A DNA stretch of 64,000 bases from Streptomyces sp. DSM 110735 (GCF_016482685.1 NZ_JACYHF010000014.1:1-64000), one strand, 5' to 3'. Shown: positions 34,267-43,192, numbered from the stretch's first letter. Notes: generated from the letters alone by a model not told the origin. Translations and numbers: made by a program.

Positions 34267-35519
34267 CACAGATGCCGGGCCTCCTCGACACAGAGGCGAT
34301 CCGCAAGGACTTCCCCATCCTGGACCGCCAGGTCCACGACGGGAAGAAGCTCGTATACCTGGACAACGCGGCGACCTCGCAGAAGCCGCGCCAGGTGCTG
34401 GACGCCTTGAGCGAGTACTACGAGCGGTACAACGCCAACGTCCACCGCGGCGTGCACGTGCTCGCCGAGGAGGCCACGGCGCTGTACGAGGGCGCGCGGG
34501 ACAAGGTCGCGTCGTTCATCAACGCGCCCAGCCGCGACGAGGTGATCTTCACCAAGAACGCCTCCGAGTCCCTCAACCTCGTGGCCAACATGCTCGGCTG
34601 GGCGGACGAGCCCTACCGGGTCGACCACGAGACCGAGATCGTCATCACGGAGATGGAGCACCACTCCAACATCGTGCCGTGGCAGTTGCTCGCGCAGCGC
34701 ACCGGCGCGAAGCTGAAGTGGTTCGGTCTCACCGACGACGGCCGCCTGGACCTGTCCAACATCGACGAGATCATCACCGAGAAGACGAAGATCGTCTCCT
34801 TCGTGCTGGTCTCCAACATCCTGGGCACGGTCAACCCGGTCGAGGCGATCGTGCGCCGCGCCCAGGAGGTCGGCGCGCTGGTGTGCGTCGACGCCTCGCA
34901 GGCCGCGCCGCACATGCCGCTGGACGTGCAGGCGCTCGGCGCCGACTTCGTGGCCTTCACCGGTCACAAGATGTGCGGTCCGACCGGCATCGGCGTGCTC
35001 TGGGGCCGCCAGGAACTCCTGGAGGACCTGCCCCCGTTCCTCGGCGGCGGCGAGATGATCGAGACCGTCTCGATGCACTCCTCGACCTACGCCCCGGCGC
35101 CGCACAAGTTCGAGGCGGGCACCCCGCCGATCGCCCAGGCGGTCGGTCTCGGTGCCGCGATCGACTACCTGAACTCGATCGGCATGGACAAGATCCTCGC
35201 CCACGAGCACGCGCTCACCGAGTACGCGGTGAAGCGGCTCGGCGAGGTCCCGGACCTGCGCATCATCGGTCCCTCCACGGCCGAGGACCGCGGCGCGGCG
35301 ATCTCCTTCACCCTCGGCGACATCCACCCGCACGACGTGGGCCAGGTCCTCGACGAGCAGGGCATCGCCGTGCGCGTCGGCCACCACTGCGCGCGACCGG
35401 TCTGCCTGCGGTACGGAATTCCGGCGACCACCCGGGCGTCGTTCTACCTGTACTCCACGCCCGCCGAGATCGACGCACTGGTCGAGGGGCTGGAGCACGT
35501 ACGGAACTTCTTCGGCTGA
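34263..35519 (+). CDS. sufS: SufS, group II cysteine desulfurase
   Basis: SufS removes sulfur from L-cysteine and passes it as persulfide to SufU. The 418-aa PLP enzyme has the Schiff-base lysine Lys236 in FTGHKMCGPTGIGVLWG and the catalytic Cys376 in RVGHHCARP, on a group II loop. The start is GTG 34263, overlapping sufC by 4 bp; ATG 34272 is an alternative that would shorten the protein by three residues. Conserved FPILDRQVHDGKKLVYLDN near the N-terminus fits family starts. sufU follows 16 bp later, matching the known partnership. Confidence 0.97.
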   Translation: MTQMPGLLDTEAIRKDFPILDRQVHDGKKLVYLDNAATSQKPRQVLDALSEYYERYNANVHRGVHVLAEEATALYEGARDKVASFINAPSRDEVIFTKNASESLNLVANMLGWADEPYRVDHETEIVITEMEHHSNIVPWQLLAQRTGAKLKWFGLTDDGRLDLSNIDEIITEKTKIVSFVLVSNILGTVNPVEAIVRRAQEVGALVCVDASQAAPHMPLDVQALGADFVAFTGHKMCGPTGIGVLWGRQELLEDLPPFLGGGEMIETVSMHSSTYAPAPHKFEAGTPPIAQAVGLGAAIDYLNSIGMDKILAHEHALTEYAVKRLGEVPDLRIIGPSTAEDRGAAISFTLGDIHPHDVGQVLDEQGIAVRVGHHCARPVCLRYGIPATTRASFYLYSTPAEIDALVEGLEHVRNFFG

Positions 35520-35535
35520 CGGGACGAGCGATCGC

Positions 35536-36003
35536 ATGAAGCTGGACTCCATGTACCAGGAAGTCATCCTGGACCACTACAAGAATCCGCACGGGCGTGG
35601 CCTCAGGGACGGCGACGCCGAGGTGCACCATGTGAACCCGACCTGCGGCGACGAGATCACCCTCCGGGTGAAGTACGACGGCAGCCGGATCGCCGACGTG
35701 TCGTACGAGGGGCAGGGCTGTTCCATCAGCCAGGCGTCCGCCTCCGTGCTCAACGAACTGCTGGTGGGCAAGGACCTGCCCGAGGCGCAGAAGATCCAGG
35801 AGACCTTCCTGGAGCTGATGCAGTCCAAGGGCAGGATCGAGCCCGACGACGCGATGGAGGAGGTGCTGGAGGACGCGGTCGCGTTCGCCGGTGTCTCCAA
35901 GTACCCGGCCCGCGTCAAGTGCGCCCTCCTGAGCTGGATGGCGTGGAAGGACGCGACGGCCCAGGCGCTGGGTGGCGCCGAAGCCGAAAGGAAGACGGCA
36001 TGA
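35536..36003 (+). CDS. sufU: SufU, zinc-dependent sulfurtransferase partner of SufS
   Basis: SufU accepts persulfide from SufS in Gram-positive bacteria. The 155-aa IscU-like protein keeps the zinc ligands Cys37 and Asp39 in NPTCGDEI, Cys62 in GQGCSISQAS and Cys129 in VKCALLSW, and it has the SufU-specific insertion between the second and third cysteines. This distinguishes it from a true IscU scaffold. It starts MKLDSMYQEVILDHYKNP, typical for the family. The stop overlaps the next ATG by 4 bp. Confidence 0.96.
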   Translation: MKLDSMYQEVILDHYKNPHGRGLRDGDAEVHHVNPTCGDEITLRVKYDGSRIADVSYEGQGCSISQASASVLNELLVGKDLPEAQKIQETFLELMQSKGRIEPDDAMEEVLEDAVAFAGVSKYPARVKCALLSWMAWKDATAQALGGAEAERKTA

Positions 36004-36332
36004 CCGACACCGCTGAGATGAAGCCGGCCTCGGAGGAAGAACTCCGCGAGGCCCTGTACGACGTCGTCGACCCCGAGCTGGGCATCGACGTCGTCAACCT
36101 CGGCCTGATCTACGGCATCCACATCGACGACTCCAATGTCGCGACGCTGGACATGACCCTGACCTCCGCGGCGTGCCCGCTCACGGACGTCATCGAGGAG
36201 CAGGCCAAGTCCGCCACGGACGGTCTGGTCAACGAGCTGCGCATCAACTGGGTCTGGATGCCGCCGTGGGGTCCCGACAAGATCACCGAGGAGGGCCGCG
36301 AGCAGTTGCGGGCCCTCGGGTTCAACGTCTGA
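36000..36332 (+). CDS. sufT: SufT/MIP18-like (DUF59) Fe-S assembly protein
   Basis: This 110-aa DUF59 protein is a likely Fe-S maturation factor and is the last gene of the suf operon. The core motif is DVVDPELGIDVVNLGLIYGI, followed by MTLTSAACPL, which holds the conserved cysteine (about residue 60), and the tail has NWVWMPPWGPDKITEEGR. It resembles PaaD, but no phenylacetate genes are near, so the SufT reading is preferred. ATG 36000 overlaps the sufU stop by 4 bp. Confidence 0.93.
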   Translation: MTDTAEMKPASEEELREALYDVVDPELGIDVVNLGLIYGIHIDDSNVATLDMTLTSAACPLTDVIEEQAKSATDGLVNELRINWVWMPPWGPDKITEEGREQLRALGFNV

Positions 36333-36377
36333 GGTCCCCTCGGGGCTCTTCAGTGAGCCTGTGAGCTTTGTGAGCGA

Positions 36378-36405
36378 GGCGGCGGCGCCTTCGGGTGCCG
36401 CCGCC
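36378..36405 (+). terminator. suf operon terminator with TTCG tetraloop
   Basis: A 12-pair stem (GGCGGCGGC with GCCGCCGCC plus one G-T and two G-C pairs) closes a TTCG tetraloop, 45 bp after the last suf gene. UUCG loops make unusually stable RNA hairpins. No long T run follows, as is usual in Streptomyces. Confidence 0.85.
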
Positions 36406-36479
36406 TTCGCACACCCGGCGCGTTCGTATGTCCGGCGCGCGGGTGCGTACCCGCCCCCACCCCACGTTAGGTTTTCCGT

Positions 36480-37466
36480 ATGACCGACACCGCTTCCCGT
36501 ACCACCGGCGCCGTCGCCGCCGGTCTCGCCACCATCGCCGCCGACGGCACCGTTCTCGACACCTGGTTCCCGGCCCCCGAGCTGGTCGCGGAGCCGGGTC
36601 CGTCCGGCACCGAGCGGCTGTCGGCCGACCGGGCCGCCGAGTTCCTCGGCGACAAGGTCGTCTCCACGCTCGGCCCGGACGCCCGCCGCGGTGTCGACGT
36701 GGTCGCGGTGCGCACGGTCATCGGCTCGCTGGACGAGAAGCCGGTCGACGCGCACGACGCCTATCTGCGCCTCCACCTGCTCTCCCACCGCCTGGTCAAG
36801 CCGCACGGCGTGAGCCTGGACGGCATCTTCGGCCACCTCGCCAACGTCGCCTGGACCTCGCTCGGTCCGGTCGCCGTGGACGCCATCGAGACGGTGCGGC
36901 TGAACGCCCGCGCCGAGGGCCTGCACCTCCAGGTCACCTCGATCGACAAGTTCCCGCGCATGACGGACTACGTGGCGCCCAAGGGCGTGCGCATCGCCGA
37001 CGCCGACCGGGTCCGCCTCGGGGCGCACCTGGCCGAGGGCACCACGGTCATGCACGAGGGCTTCGTCAACTTCAACGCGGGCACGCTCGGCACATCCATG
37101 GTCGAGGGCCGCATCTCCGCGGGCGTCGTCGTGGGCGACGGCTCGGACATCGGCGGCGGCGCCTCCACCATGGGCACCCTCTCCGGCGGCGGCAACGTCA
37201 TCATCACCATCGGCGAGCGCTGCCTGGTCGGCGCCGAGGCGGGCGTCGGCATCGCGCTGGGCGACGAGTGCGTGGTCGAGGCGGGTCTCTACGTCACCGC
37301 GGGCACCCGCGTCACCCTCCCCGACGGCCAGATCGTCAAGGCCCGCGAACTCTCCGGCGCCTCCAACATCCTCTTCCGCCGCAACTCGGTGACGGGAGCG
37401 GTGGAGGCCCGCCCGAACAACGCGGTCTGGGGCGGCCTGAACGACGTACTGCACAGCCACAACTGA
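36480..37466 (+). CDS. dapD: 2,3,4,5-tetrahydropyridine-2,6-dicarboxylate N-succinyltransferase
   Basis: DapD transfers succinyl from succinyl-CoA to tetrahydrodipicolinate in the lysine and meso-diaminopimelate pathway that feeds cell-wall synthesis. The 328-aa protein is the long actinobacterial form. Its C-terminal left-handed beta-helix shows hexapeptide-like repeats from VRLGAHLAEGTTVMHEG through SDIGGGASTMGTLSGGGN and IGERCLVGAEAGVGIALGD. TAGGTT (36468-36473) ends six bases before ATG 36480 and no Shine-Dalgarno is present, so the mRNA is probably leaderless. A dapA-type gene lies 1.2 kb downstream on the other strand. Confidence 0.95.
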   Translation: MTDTASRTTGAVAAGLATIAADGTVLDTWFPAPELVAEPGPSGTERLSADRAAEFLGDKVVSTLGPDARRGVDVVAVRTVIGSLDEKPVDAHDAYLRLHLLSHRLVKPHGVSLDGIFGHLANVAWTSLGPVAVDAIETVRLNARAEGLHLQVTSIDKFPRMTDYVAPKGVRIADADRVRLGAHLAEGTTVMHEGFVNFNAGTLGTSMVEGRISAGVVVGDGSDIGGGASTMGTLSGGGNVIITIGERCLVGAEAGVGIALGDECVVEAGLYVTAGTRVTLPDGQIVKARELSGASNILFRRNSVTGAVEARPNNAVWGGLNDVLHSHN

Positions 37467-37490
37467 CCGGCTGCCGCCGCCCTTTCACCG

Positions 37491-37533
37491 AGCGCCCTTC
37501 CACCGCCCCTCCTGGGTCGGCCGGGAGGGCGCT
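37491..37533 (+). terminator. possible dapD terminator
   Basis: An 8-bp outer stem, AGCGCCCT with AGGGCGCT, encloses 27 bases that can pair further (CGCCCCTCC/GGCCGGG). It starts 25 bp after the dapD stop. It is weaker than the other hairpins in this window. The remaining bases up to 37696 are visibly richer in A and T (for example ATCGTATTATCG) and must hold the promoter of the next gene. Confidence 0.4.
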
Positions 37534-37696
37534 CATGTTCAGCGGATGGCCGAGAACCGACCCGCCCGAACGAACTCTTTGTGCGGTGATCGTATTATCG
37601 AGTCTCAGGCTGTCTGCGTCGCTTCCAGTCAACCGACTCGCTGTCGGCGCAGCCCACTGCACCCTCCCCGGCGGGAGGCCGAGTGATGGAGGGCTC

Positions 37697-38599
37697 ATGC
37701 CCAAGACCGCGTACACGTACGTTCCCAGCGCTTCCCGCACGAACCTCGAGATCGGGCTCGATCAAGGTGTGTGGGGATGGCGCAGCAGCGCTCTCGACCG
37801 CGCCGGCGCTCGCCAGGCCGTTCAGTCGCTGAGCGAGGGGGACTTCCTCGTTCTGGGGCACAAGGGGCCGAACAGCCGGGTTGCTCCGGGCGGCTGGGCC
37901 GACATAACGCTGCAGCATGTCGTCGTTGCCGAAGTCAGTCGGCCCTATTACACCGACGGCGCTCCGGTCTGGCCCGATGACGACTATCCGGAGCGCATCG
38001 GTATCAACGTTCTCGAGGAGGAGCGGAACGTTCAGGGCGACGCCCTCGGTGCCGATGCCATGGAAGCTCTGCGGCTGTCCGCCAACAAGCAGGGTGCCGC
38101 AGTTCTCCGGTCCGATATCGCGGCGGTTGTCCGGCTCGCTGACGCGCTCTCGTTGGCGGCGGACGCTCCGTCAGACATGACAGTGGAGCACGACGGCGCC
38201 GACAGTGCCGTCGCCCAGGTATTCGTTCGCCGCGAACAGGCCAAGTTGCGCAAAGCGCTGCTCCGCGGTGCCGCCGAGATGGGTTGCGCCCTCTGCGGGC
38301 GTGTCTTGCCCAGTCGGCTCATCAGGGCCGCGCACATCAAGCGCCGCAGTGCTGCCACGCGCTCGGAGCGGCTGATGATGGCCAACATCATGCCTGCTTG
38401 TCTCATCGGCTGTGACGAGCTCTTCGAGCACGGATATGTCTACGTCACCGGGGACGGCACCATCGCCGTCAATCCGAAGAGTGGTTCCACGCCCGACCTG
38501 GCCGTTGCGGCCAAGACCCTCGAGGGCCGCCTTGTCGCCGACTACGGCTCCCACCGTGCACCGTTCTACGGCTGGCACCGCACCAACATCGCCAACTGA
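37697..38599 (+). CDS. EVE-like/HNH protein, putative modification-dependent (type IV) restriction endonuclease
   Basis: This 300-aa protein appears to join two domains. Residues about 25-110 look like an EVE/PUA-type base-reader: GVWGWRSS, LSEGDFLVLGHKG, HVVVAEVSRPYY and WPDDDYPERIGINVLEEE follow the EVE strand order and its W-x-R ending. After a helical linker (about 115-190) comes an HNH module: Cys197-x2-Cys200 (GCALCGRVLP), AAHIKRRS with His213, and NIMPACLIGCDELFEHGYVYV. This order matches known EVE-HNH enzymes that cut DNA with modified cytosine. ATG 37697 has GGAGGG three bases upstream; ATG 37535 is in frame but lacks a site. GC is clearly lower and wobble bases are relaxed, which suggests recent transfer. 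Confidence 0.75.
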   Translation: MPKTAYTYVPSASRTNLEIGLDQGVWGWRSSALDRAGARQAVQSLSEGDFLVLGHKGPNSRVAPGGWADITLQHVVVAEVSRPYYTDGAPVWPDDDYPERIGINVLEEERNVQGDALGADAMEALRLSANKQGAAVLRSDIAAVVRLADALSLAADAPSDMTVEHDGADSAVAQVFVRREQAKLRKALLRGAAEMGCALCGRVLPSRLIRAAHIKRRSAATRSERLMMANIMPACLIGCDELFEHGYVYVTGDGTIAVNPKSGSTPDLAVAAKTLEGRLVADYGSHRAPFYGWHRTNIAN

Positions 38600-38644
38600 G
38601 CGGATGAAGCCCGCGGGTAGCGCGTAGAAAGACAGAGGGCCGGT

Positions 38645-38679
38645 GGTGGTTCATCCCGCTCGTCTCGAGGTGAACCACC
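38645..38679. terminator. inverted repeat between the convergent HNH gene and dapA paralogue
   Basis: GGTGGTTCA (38645-38653) pairs perfectly with TGAACCACC (38671-38679) across a 17-base loop. It lies 45 bp after one stop and 25 bp before the other. It probably ends transcription from one or both sides; the large loop lowers confidence. Confidence 0.55.
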
Positions 38680-38704
38680 CGGCTCGGTCGCATACAGGTC
38701 GGGC

Positions 38705-39601
38705 TCACCGTCGGCAGGTCAGCATTTTGTGGTGGGCCACGAGAGCGGCCGTGGTTTTCTCGTCGGCGGGCAGCAGCGGGGCGCGTACCGGCCCTGCGGG
38801 GAGGGCGAGTTCGGTGAGGAGAGCCTTGGCCGTGACCGTGCCGGGCAGACCCGCGTTCATCATCGCCTCGATCAACGGGGTGGCGCGGAGCTGGAGTTCG
38901 GTCGCGCGTGCCGTGTCGCCCGCGTCGAACGCGGCGAGGATGGCGGCGACTTGGCGCGGGACGACGTTCGCAATGGTACTCACGCAGCCCGCCGCGCCCA
39001 CGGCGTACAGGGCGAGGATGTGTTCGTCGCAGCCCGCGTAGTAGGCCAAGTCGGTTGCGGCGAGCACCTTTTGGGTGCCGAGGAAGTCGTAGGAACAGTC
39101 CTTGACGGCCACGATCCCGGGGTGTTCGGCGAGGCGGATCATCGTCTCCGGCTCGATGCGGGTGCCGGTGCGGCCGGGGATGTCGTAGAGCATCAGGGGG
39201 AGTCCGGACGCGTCCGCGATCCGGCGGAAGTGGGACTCGACCGACTCCTGCGGCGGCTTGCTGTAGTACGGCGTGACCACCAACGCGGCGTCGGCGCCCG
39301 CCTTTTCGGCCGCGTGGGTCAGTTCGATCGTGTGGCGGGTGTCCGCCGTGCCGACGCCCGCGACCAGGGGGACCCCGGGACCCACCGCCGCGCGGACCGC
39401 CGCGATCAGCTCGGTCTTCTCCGCGTCCGTGGTCGTCGGGGACTCGCCCGTGGTGCCGTTCAGGACCAGACCGTCACAGCCCTGCGCCACCAGGTGGGCG
39501 GCGAGGCGCGACGCCCCGTCCACGTCGAGCGCGCCGGTCGGCGTGAACGGGGTGACCATCGCGCAGAGCGTACGGCCGAAGGGTGCGGTGCGAGGCGTCA
39601 T
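38705..39601 (-). CDS. dapA: 4-hydroxy-tetrahydrodipicolinate synthase family protein
   Basis: DapA condenses pyruvate with aspartate semialdehyde at the head of the lysine/diaminopimelate pathway. The 298-aa TIM barrel has GTTGESPTTTDAEK (Thr-Thr proton relay, about 49-62), YDIPGRTGT with the catalytic tyrosine near 140, and the Schiff-base lysine in IVAVKDCSYD (about residue 165). Other aldolases of the family share these features, and Streptomyces often has more than one copy, so a non-lysine role is possible. Proximity to dapD supports the lysine reading. GAGACT lies six bases before ATG 39601, so the mRNA may be leaderless. Confidence 0.88.
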   Translation of the reverse strand: MTPRTAPFGRTLCAMVTPFTPTGALDVDGASRLAAHLVAQGCDGLVLNGTTGESPTTTDAEKTELIAAVRAAVGPGVPLVAGVGTADTRHTIELTHAAEKAGADAALVVTPYYSKPPQESVESHFRRIADASGLPLMLYDIPGRTGTRIEPETMIRLAEHPGIVAVKDCSYDFLGTQKVLAATDLAYYAGCDEHILALYAVGAAGCVSTIANVVPRQVAAILAAFDAGDTARATELQLRATPLIEAMMNAGLPGTVTAKALLTELALPAGPVRAPLLPADEKTTAALVAHHKMLTCRR

Positions 39602-39678
39602 GGACGTAGTCTCGGCACCCTCGACCGTAAAGCTCCACTTAAATCTGCTGCGAGGTATCGCTAAGCAGCCCTGAAGAG

Positions 39679-41499
39679 TTACGGGCGGAAGCGCAGCACC
39701 TGCGGGTCGTGGTCGCTGATCTGGTCGTGGAACTCCGAGTTGATGTGCACGCTGTCGTACGCGAAGGAGCCGTCCCGCCTGATCTCCGGGCTGATCAGGA
39801 TCTGGTCCAGGACCTGCGCGTTGCCCTGGTAGTCGTAGGTGTAACGCTCCTTCTTGGGCAGCGACTTGATCGCCGACCAGAGTTCGCCGCGACCCTCCAG
39901 GATCTTGGCGGTGTCGGAGAACTCGAAGTCGTTCATGTCACCGAGCGCGACGACGTTCGCGTCCTTCTGGACCGACAGGATGTCCTTGACGAACCCGTTC
40001 ACCAGGGTCGCCTGCGCGTGCCGCTGCGTCTCCGAGCTGCGCGTCGGCGGCTGGTACTGCGCGGTCAGCGGCTGGTCGCCGCCCTTGGAGTTGAGGTGGT
40101 TGGCGATGACGAAGACCGTCTTCCCTCGGAAGACGAACTCGCCCGCCAGCGGCTTGCGGCTCGCGTTCCACGCCGCGTCGGACGGGGCGATCCGCCCGGG
40201 CGAGGCGGTCAGATGCGCCTTGCCGTGGTCCTTGGTCACGCCGACGGCGGTCGTGGAGTCGCCGCCCGCGCGGTCCACGAAGGACACCCGCTCCGGGTTG
40301 AACAGGAACACCTGGCGGATGTTGCCGCCGGGCTCGCCGCCGTCCTGGTCGTTGACCGGGTCGATCGAGCGCCAGTCGTAGCGCGGACCGCCCGCCGCCA
40401 CGATCGCGTCGATCAGCTTGTTCACGGTCACGCCCGCCGACACCGTGCCGTCGTCGGTGGCGCCGTTGTCGTCCTGGATCTCCTCCAGGGACACCACGTC
40501 GGGCGACCGCAGGTTGTTCACGATCGCGGACGCGTGCTGCGCGAAGGTGTTGTCCGAGGGGTCCAGGTTCTCGACGTTGTACGTCGCCACCGCGAGCTGC
40601 CCCGCGGACTGCTTGCGCGTCGTCTCCCGCTCCAGACCACCGCTCTTCAGCGTGCCGAGGCTGCTCGCGACGAGCGTGTAGCCGCCGTACTGGTTGAAGT
40701 CCAGCGGACCGGTCGTGGCGCCCTTGAGGGTGTCACCGACGTTCGCCTGCGGGAAGTCGGCGGTCGCGCCGAGCGACTGGATCTGCAGACGGCCGGTGTT
40801 CTGCGCGTCGTACGAGCCGTAGAGGGTGCCGCCGCGCGGGGTGCGGTGCTCGCCGGGCTTCACGGTGACCCACAGCTCGCTGTAGGGGTCGGTGCCGGTG
40901 ACCACACGGGTGTTGGCGACCTGGACGTTCACGCCCTCCAGGGACTCGTAGTAGTCCAGGGCGTACGTCGAGGGGGCGAGCTGCGTGCTGTTGACGGAGC
41001 CGTTCGCGTCCCCGGCGGGGGTGTAGCGGTCCGGCACGGAGTGCTTGCCGATGACGACCGGGGCCGGGACCGGGTTGCCGGTGGAGACCGTCGTGACGAC
41101 CGGCTTGGTGATCTCGGTGACCGACTGGTTGCCCGAGGCGGTGCCGCCCGGCACGTACTCGGAGACCGTGCCCGACACCGTGACCGAGTCACCGACGGCG
41201 GCCTTCGGCGCGGAGCTGGTGAAGACGAACACGCCCTCACTGGTGGCCGGGTTGTCGTCCGGCGTCGGGTCCTGGAGCCAGAAGCCCTTGGACGAGCCGT
41301 AGTCCCGCACGGCCGTGACGATGCCCGGCACGTCCGCGACCTTCTGGCCCGCGTACGGCGAGAGACGGGTGGTGCCCTGGATGTCGTGGACGCGCACCGC
41401 GTCCGCGTGCGCGGGCGAGGTGAGGACGACGACGGACGTCGCGCTGCACACGGCGGCGACGGTGAGCGCGGCGAGACGCGCGGAAGACCTGCTCGGCAA
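39679..41499 (-). CDS. secreted endonuclease/exonuclease/phosphatase-family nuclease
   Basis: This 606-aa secreted protein resembles bacterial extracellular nucleases of the ExeM type. The start is taken as TTG 41499-41497, because GGAGG lies six bases upstream and the protein then begins with a clean Sec signal (MPSRSSARLAALTVAAV, cleavage after SPAHA). Residues about 35-190 form an OB-fold-like N-terminal domain (VPGIVTAVRDYGSSKGFWLQD), which precedes the EEP catalytic domain from about 300: VATYNVENLDP, VVSLEEIQDDNG with the metal-binding Glu, LGDMNDFEF and the terminal ISDHDPQVLRF. All key metal and catalytic residues are present. It probably degrades extracellular DNA for phosphate or carbon. 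The gene is followed 77 bp later by dapA. Confidence 0.87.
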   Translation of the reverse strand: MPSRSSARLAALTVAAVCSATSVVVLTSPAHADAVRVHDIQGTTRLSPYAGQKVADVPGIVTAVRDYGSSKGFWLQDPTPDDNPATSEGVFVFTSSAPKAAVGDSVTVSGTVSEYVPGGTASGNQSVTEITKPVVTTVSTGNPVPAPVVIGKHSVPDRYTPAGDANGSVNSTQLAPSTYALDYYESLEGVNVQVANTRVVTGTDPYSELWVTVKPGEHRTPRGGTLYGSYDAQNTGRLQIQSLGATADFPQANVGDTLKGATTGPLDFNQYGGYTLVASSLGTLKSGGLERETTRKQSAGQLAVATYNVENLDPSDNTFAQHASAIVNNLRSPDVVSLEEIQDDNGATDDGTVSAGVTVNKLIDAIVAAGGPRYDWRSIDPVNDQDGGEPGGNIRQVFLFNPERVSFVDRAGGDSTTAVGVTKDHGKAHLTASPGRIAPSDAAWNASRKPLAGEFVFRGKTVFVIANHLNSKGGDQPLTAQYQPPTRSSETQRHAQATLVNGFVKDILSVQKDANVVALGDMNDFEFSDTAKILEGRGELWSAIKSLPKKERYTYDYQGNAQVLDQILISPEIRRDGSFAYDSVHINSEFHDQISDHDPQVLRFRP

Positions 41500-41767
41500 G
41501 GGATGCCTCCGGGGACGTACGAGAACGCCGGAACGAGGGTGGAAATACGGTTGCGTGTCGGGCCGGTGGCCCTCCGTGACGCGTGCAGAACCGAGCGAAC
41601 AGGAGTCCCCCCGACTTCTACGCGCGTCAATCTCCTGCCTGGTGACGGGAGTTGTCAAGGTTCACGCCATGGACGGGTGATGGCGCACAGATGAACCGGG
41701 GGTCATGGCGGCAAACCCGTCTAGGCTGAGCGGTCGAGCCCGTTCACGGTCCGAGGAGAACCAGCCG

Positions 41768-43192
41768 ATGTCAGACAGCGCACCCCTGCCGCCCGTGCGG
41801 CTGCGCCCCGAAGCGGAGCTGGCGCGCGCCGCGCTGTCCACCCCGCTGCTCTCCCGCGCCGCCCGCCTCGCCCGCTGGGCCGGTCCCGGGACCCGGGTGG
41901 ACGCGGGCGGCAGCCTGGTCGAGGAGCAGCTCCCGGCCGCCGCCGCGCTGCTCGGGCTCGACGACGAGGACGCGGCTGCCGACGCCGCCGGTGCCTGGCG
42001 GGTCGCGGTGGACGCCGGGCTGGTCGAGATCACCGACGAGGAGGCGGGGACCGTGGCGCCCGGCGAGGGTCTCGCGCTGCTCACCGGCTCCCCGCAGGAC
42101 GTGCTCGGCATCTGGCTGGCGGCCCTGGAGACGGTCCTCGCGGACGCGAGCGTGCCCGACCTGGACGGTCTGGTCGACGCCCTGGAGGGGGGCGGCGAGA
42201 TCGACTTCGCCTCGCTCGGCTGGGACCCCGAGGCGGAGGCGGAGTTCCTCGACAACGTCCTCGGCAACCTCTATCTGCTGTCCGCCGGTGAGGTCGGTCC
42301 CGGCGAGAGCCCGGTGCCGCTGCCCGCCCTCGCCGCCTCCGTGATCGTGCCCGGCGACATGGAGAACCCCAGCGACGCCGTCCTGGAACAGGTCTCCGAC
42401 GCGATGATGCGCCTCGACGACCAGTTCCGCCTCCTCGCACCGGTCGGCGCGGTGGAGTACGAGCCGATGGACGAGGCGCTGCTTGGCGACGCCGACACCG
42501 AGCCCGCCGCGCCCGTGGACGAGGACGACATCGCCCGCTACGGCATGGTCCGCCTCACCCCGCTCGGGGTGTACGGGATGCGCGCCCGGCTGCTGGAGGC
42601 GGGGTTCGAGGCACCGGCGGTCGGTGACTTCGCGGACAAGGGCGCCGACGCGCTGCTCGACGGCACCGCCGGGTTCGGACCGCGCGCCGCGCTCGCCGAG
42701 ACCGAGCGGTGGCTCGCCGAGCGCGAACCCCTCGCCGCCGCACAGGAGTTGCTCGCCGCGGCGCGCGGTGCCGACTCGGGTGCCCCGCTGCGGCGGCTGC
42801 ACTGCCAGCAGGCGCTGTCCCTGGTCGGCCCGGAGGCGGAGCCCGCGCTGCGCGAGGTGCTGGACGACCCCGAGCTGGGCGGACTCGCCCGGGTCTGGCT
42901 CAGCGAGCGCGGCGCTGCCGATGTGCCGCCGCCCACCGAGGACTTGGTGTTCTGGCTGACCGTCGACACCATCGCCGCCCAGCTCCAGGCGGAGGGGAAC
43001 TCCGAGGAACTCCAGGCACTGGTCGAGGGGTTGGCCGCCCAGCACAGCGGCTTCTTCGCCGCCGCCTGGCGCGTGGACCATCCCGCGACCCCCGAGGTCC
43101 TGGAGGCGATGGGCCGCCTCCATCCCGACAAGCGGGTGGCGAAGGAAGCCCGCAAGGCGGCGTTCAAGGCACGGTCGCAGCAAGGGCTTTGA
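41768..43192 (+). CDS. conserved uncharacterised protein (474 aa)
   Basis: I do not recognise a characterised family. The 474-aa acidic protein has no signal peptide or membrane segment and is mostly alpha-helical. An N-terminal part (about 10-110) looks like a helical bundle with PLLSRAARLARWAGPG and ALLGLDDEDAAADAAGAWRVAV. A central PLGVYGMRARLLEAGFEAP resembles winged-helix ends, and a C-terminal series of short helices (RRLHCQQALSLVGPEAEPALREVL onwards, given here in part) suggests HEAT-like repeats. ATG 41768 has GAGGAG upstream, and a TAGGCT -10 candidate lies at 41722-41727. A TetR gene follows 19 bp later and may share its mRNA. Confidence 0.75.
   Translation: MSDSAPLPPVRLRPEAELARAALSTPLLSRAARLARWAGPGTRVDAGGSLVEEQLPAAAALLGLDDEDAAADAAGAWRVAVDAGLVEITDEEAGTVAPGEGLALLTGSPQDVLGIWLAALETVLADASVPDLDGLVDALEGGGEIDFASLGWDPEAEAEFLDNVLGNLYLLSAGEVGPGESPVPLPALAASVIVPGDMENPSDAVLEQVSDAMMRLDDQFRLLAPVGAVEYEPMDEALLGDADTEPAAPVDEDDIARYGMVRLTPLGVYGMRARLLEAGFEAPAVGDFADKGADALLDGTAGFGPRAALAETERWLAEREPLAAAQELLAAARGADSGAPLRRLHCQQALSLVGPEAEPALREVLDDPELGGLARVWLSERGAADVPPPTEDLVFWLTVDTIAAQLQAEGNSEELQALVEGLAAQHSGFFAAAWRVDHPATPEVLEAMGRLHPDKRVAKEARKAAFKARSQQGL

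Noticed and set aside
30310..34269. Minus-strand open frame of 1319 codons opposite the suf genes
   Set aside because: Antisense to unmistakable sufB, sufD, sufC coding sequence; low-complexity Asp/Val/Leu/Gly composition.
36000..36332. Reading the DUF59 protein as PaaD of phenylacetate oxidation
   Set aside because: No paaABCE genes nearby; translational coupling to sufU indicates an Fe-S assembly role.
37535..37696. Upstream in-frame extension of the HNH gene from ATG 37535
   Set aside because: The extension overlaps the likely dapD terminator and promoter DNA, and ATG 37697 has GGAGGG directly before it.
41640..41700. Possible PHO box (GTTCACGCC...) near the secreted nuclease gene
   Set aside because: Only one 11-bp unit is recognisable; the second direct repeat does not match and the orientation is away from the nuclease gene.
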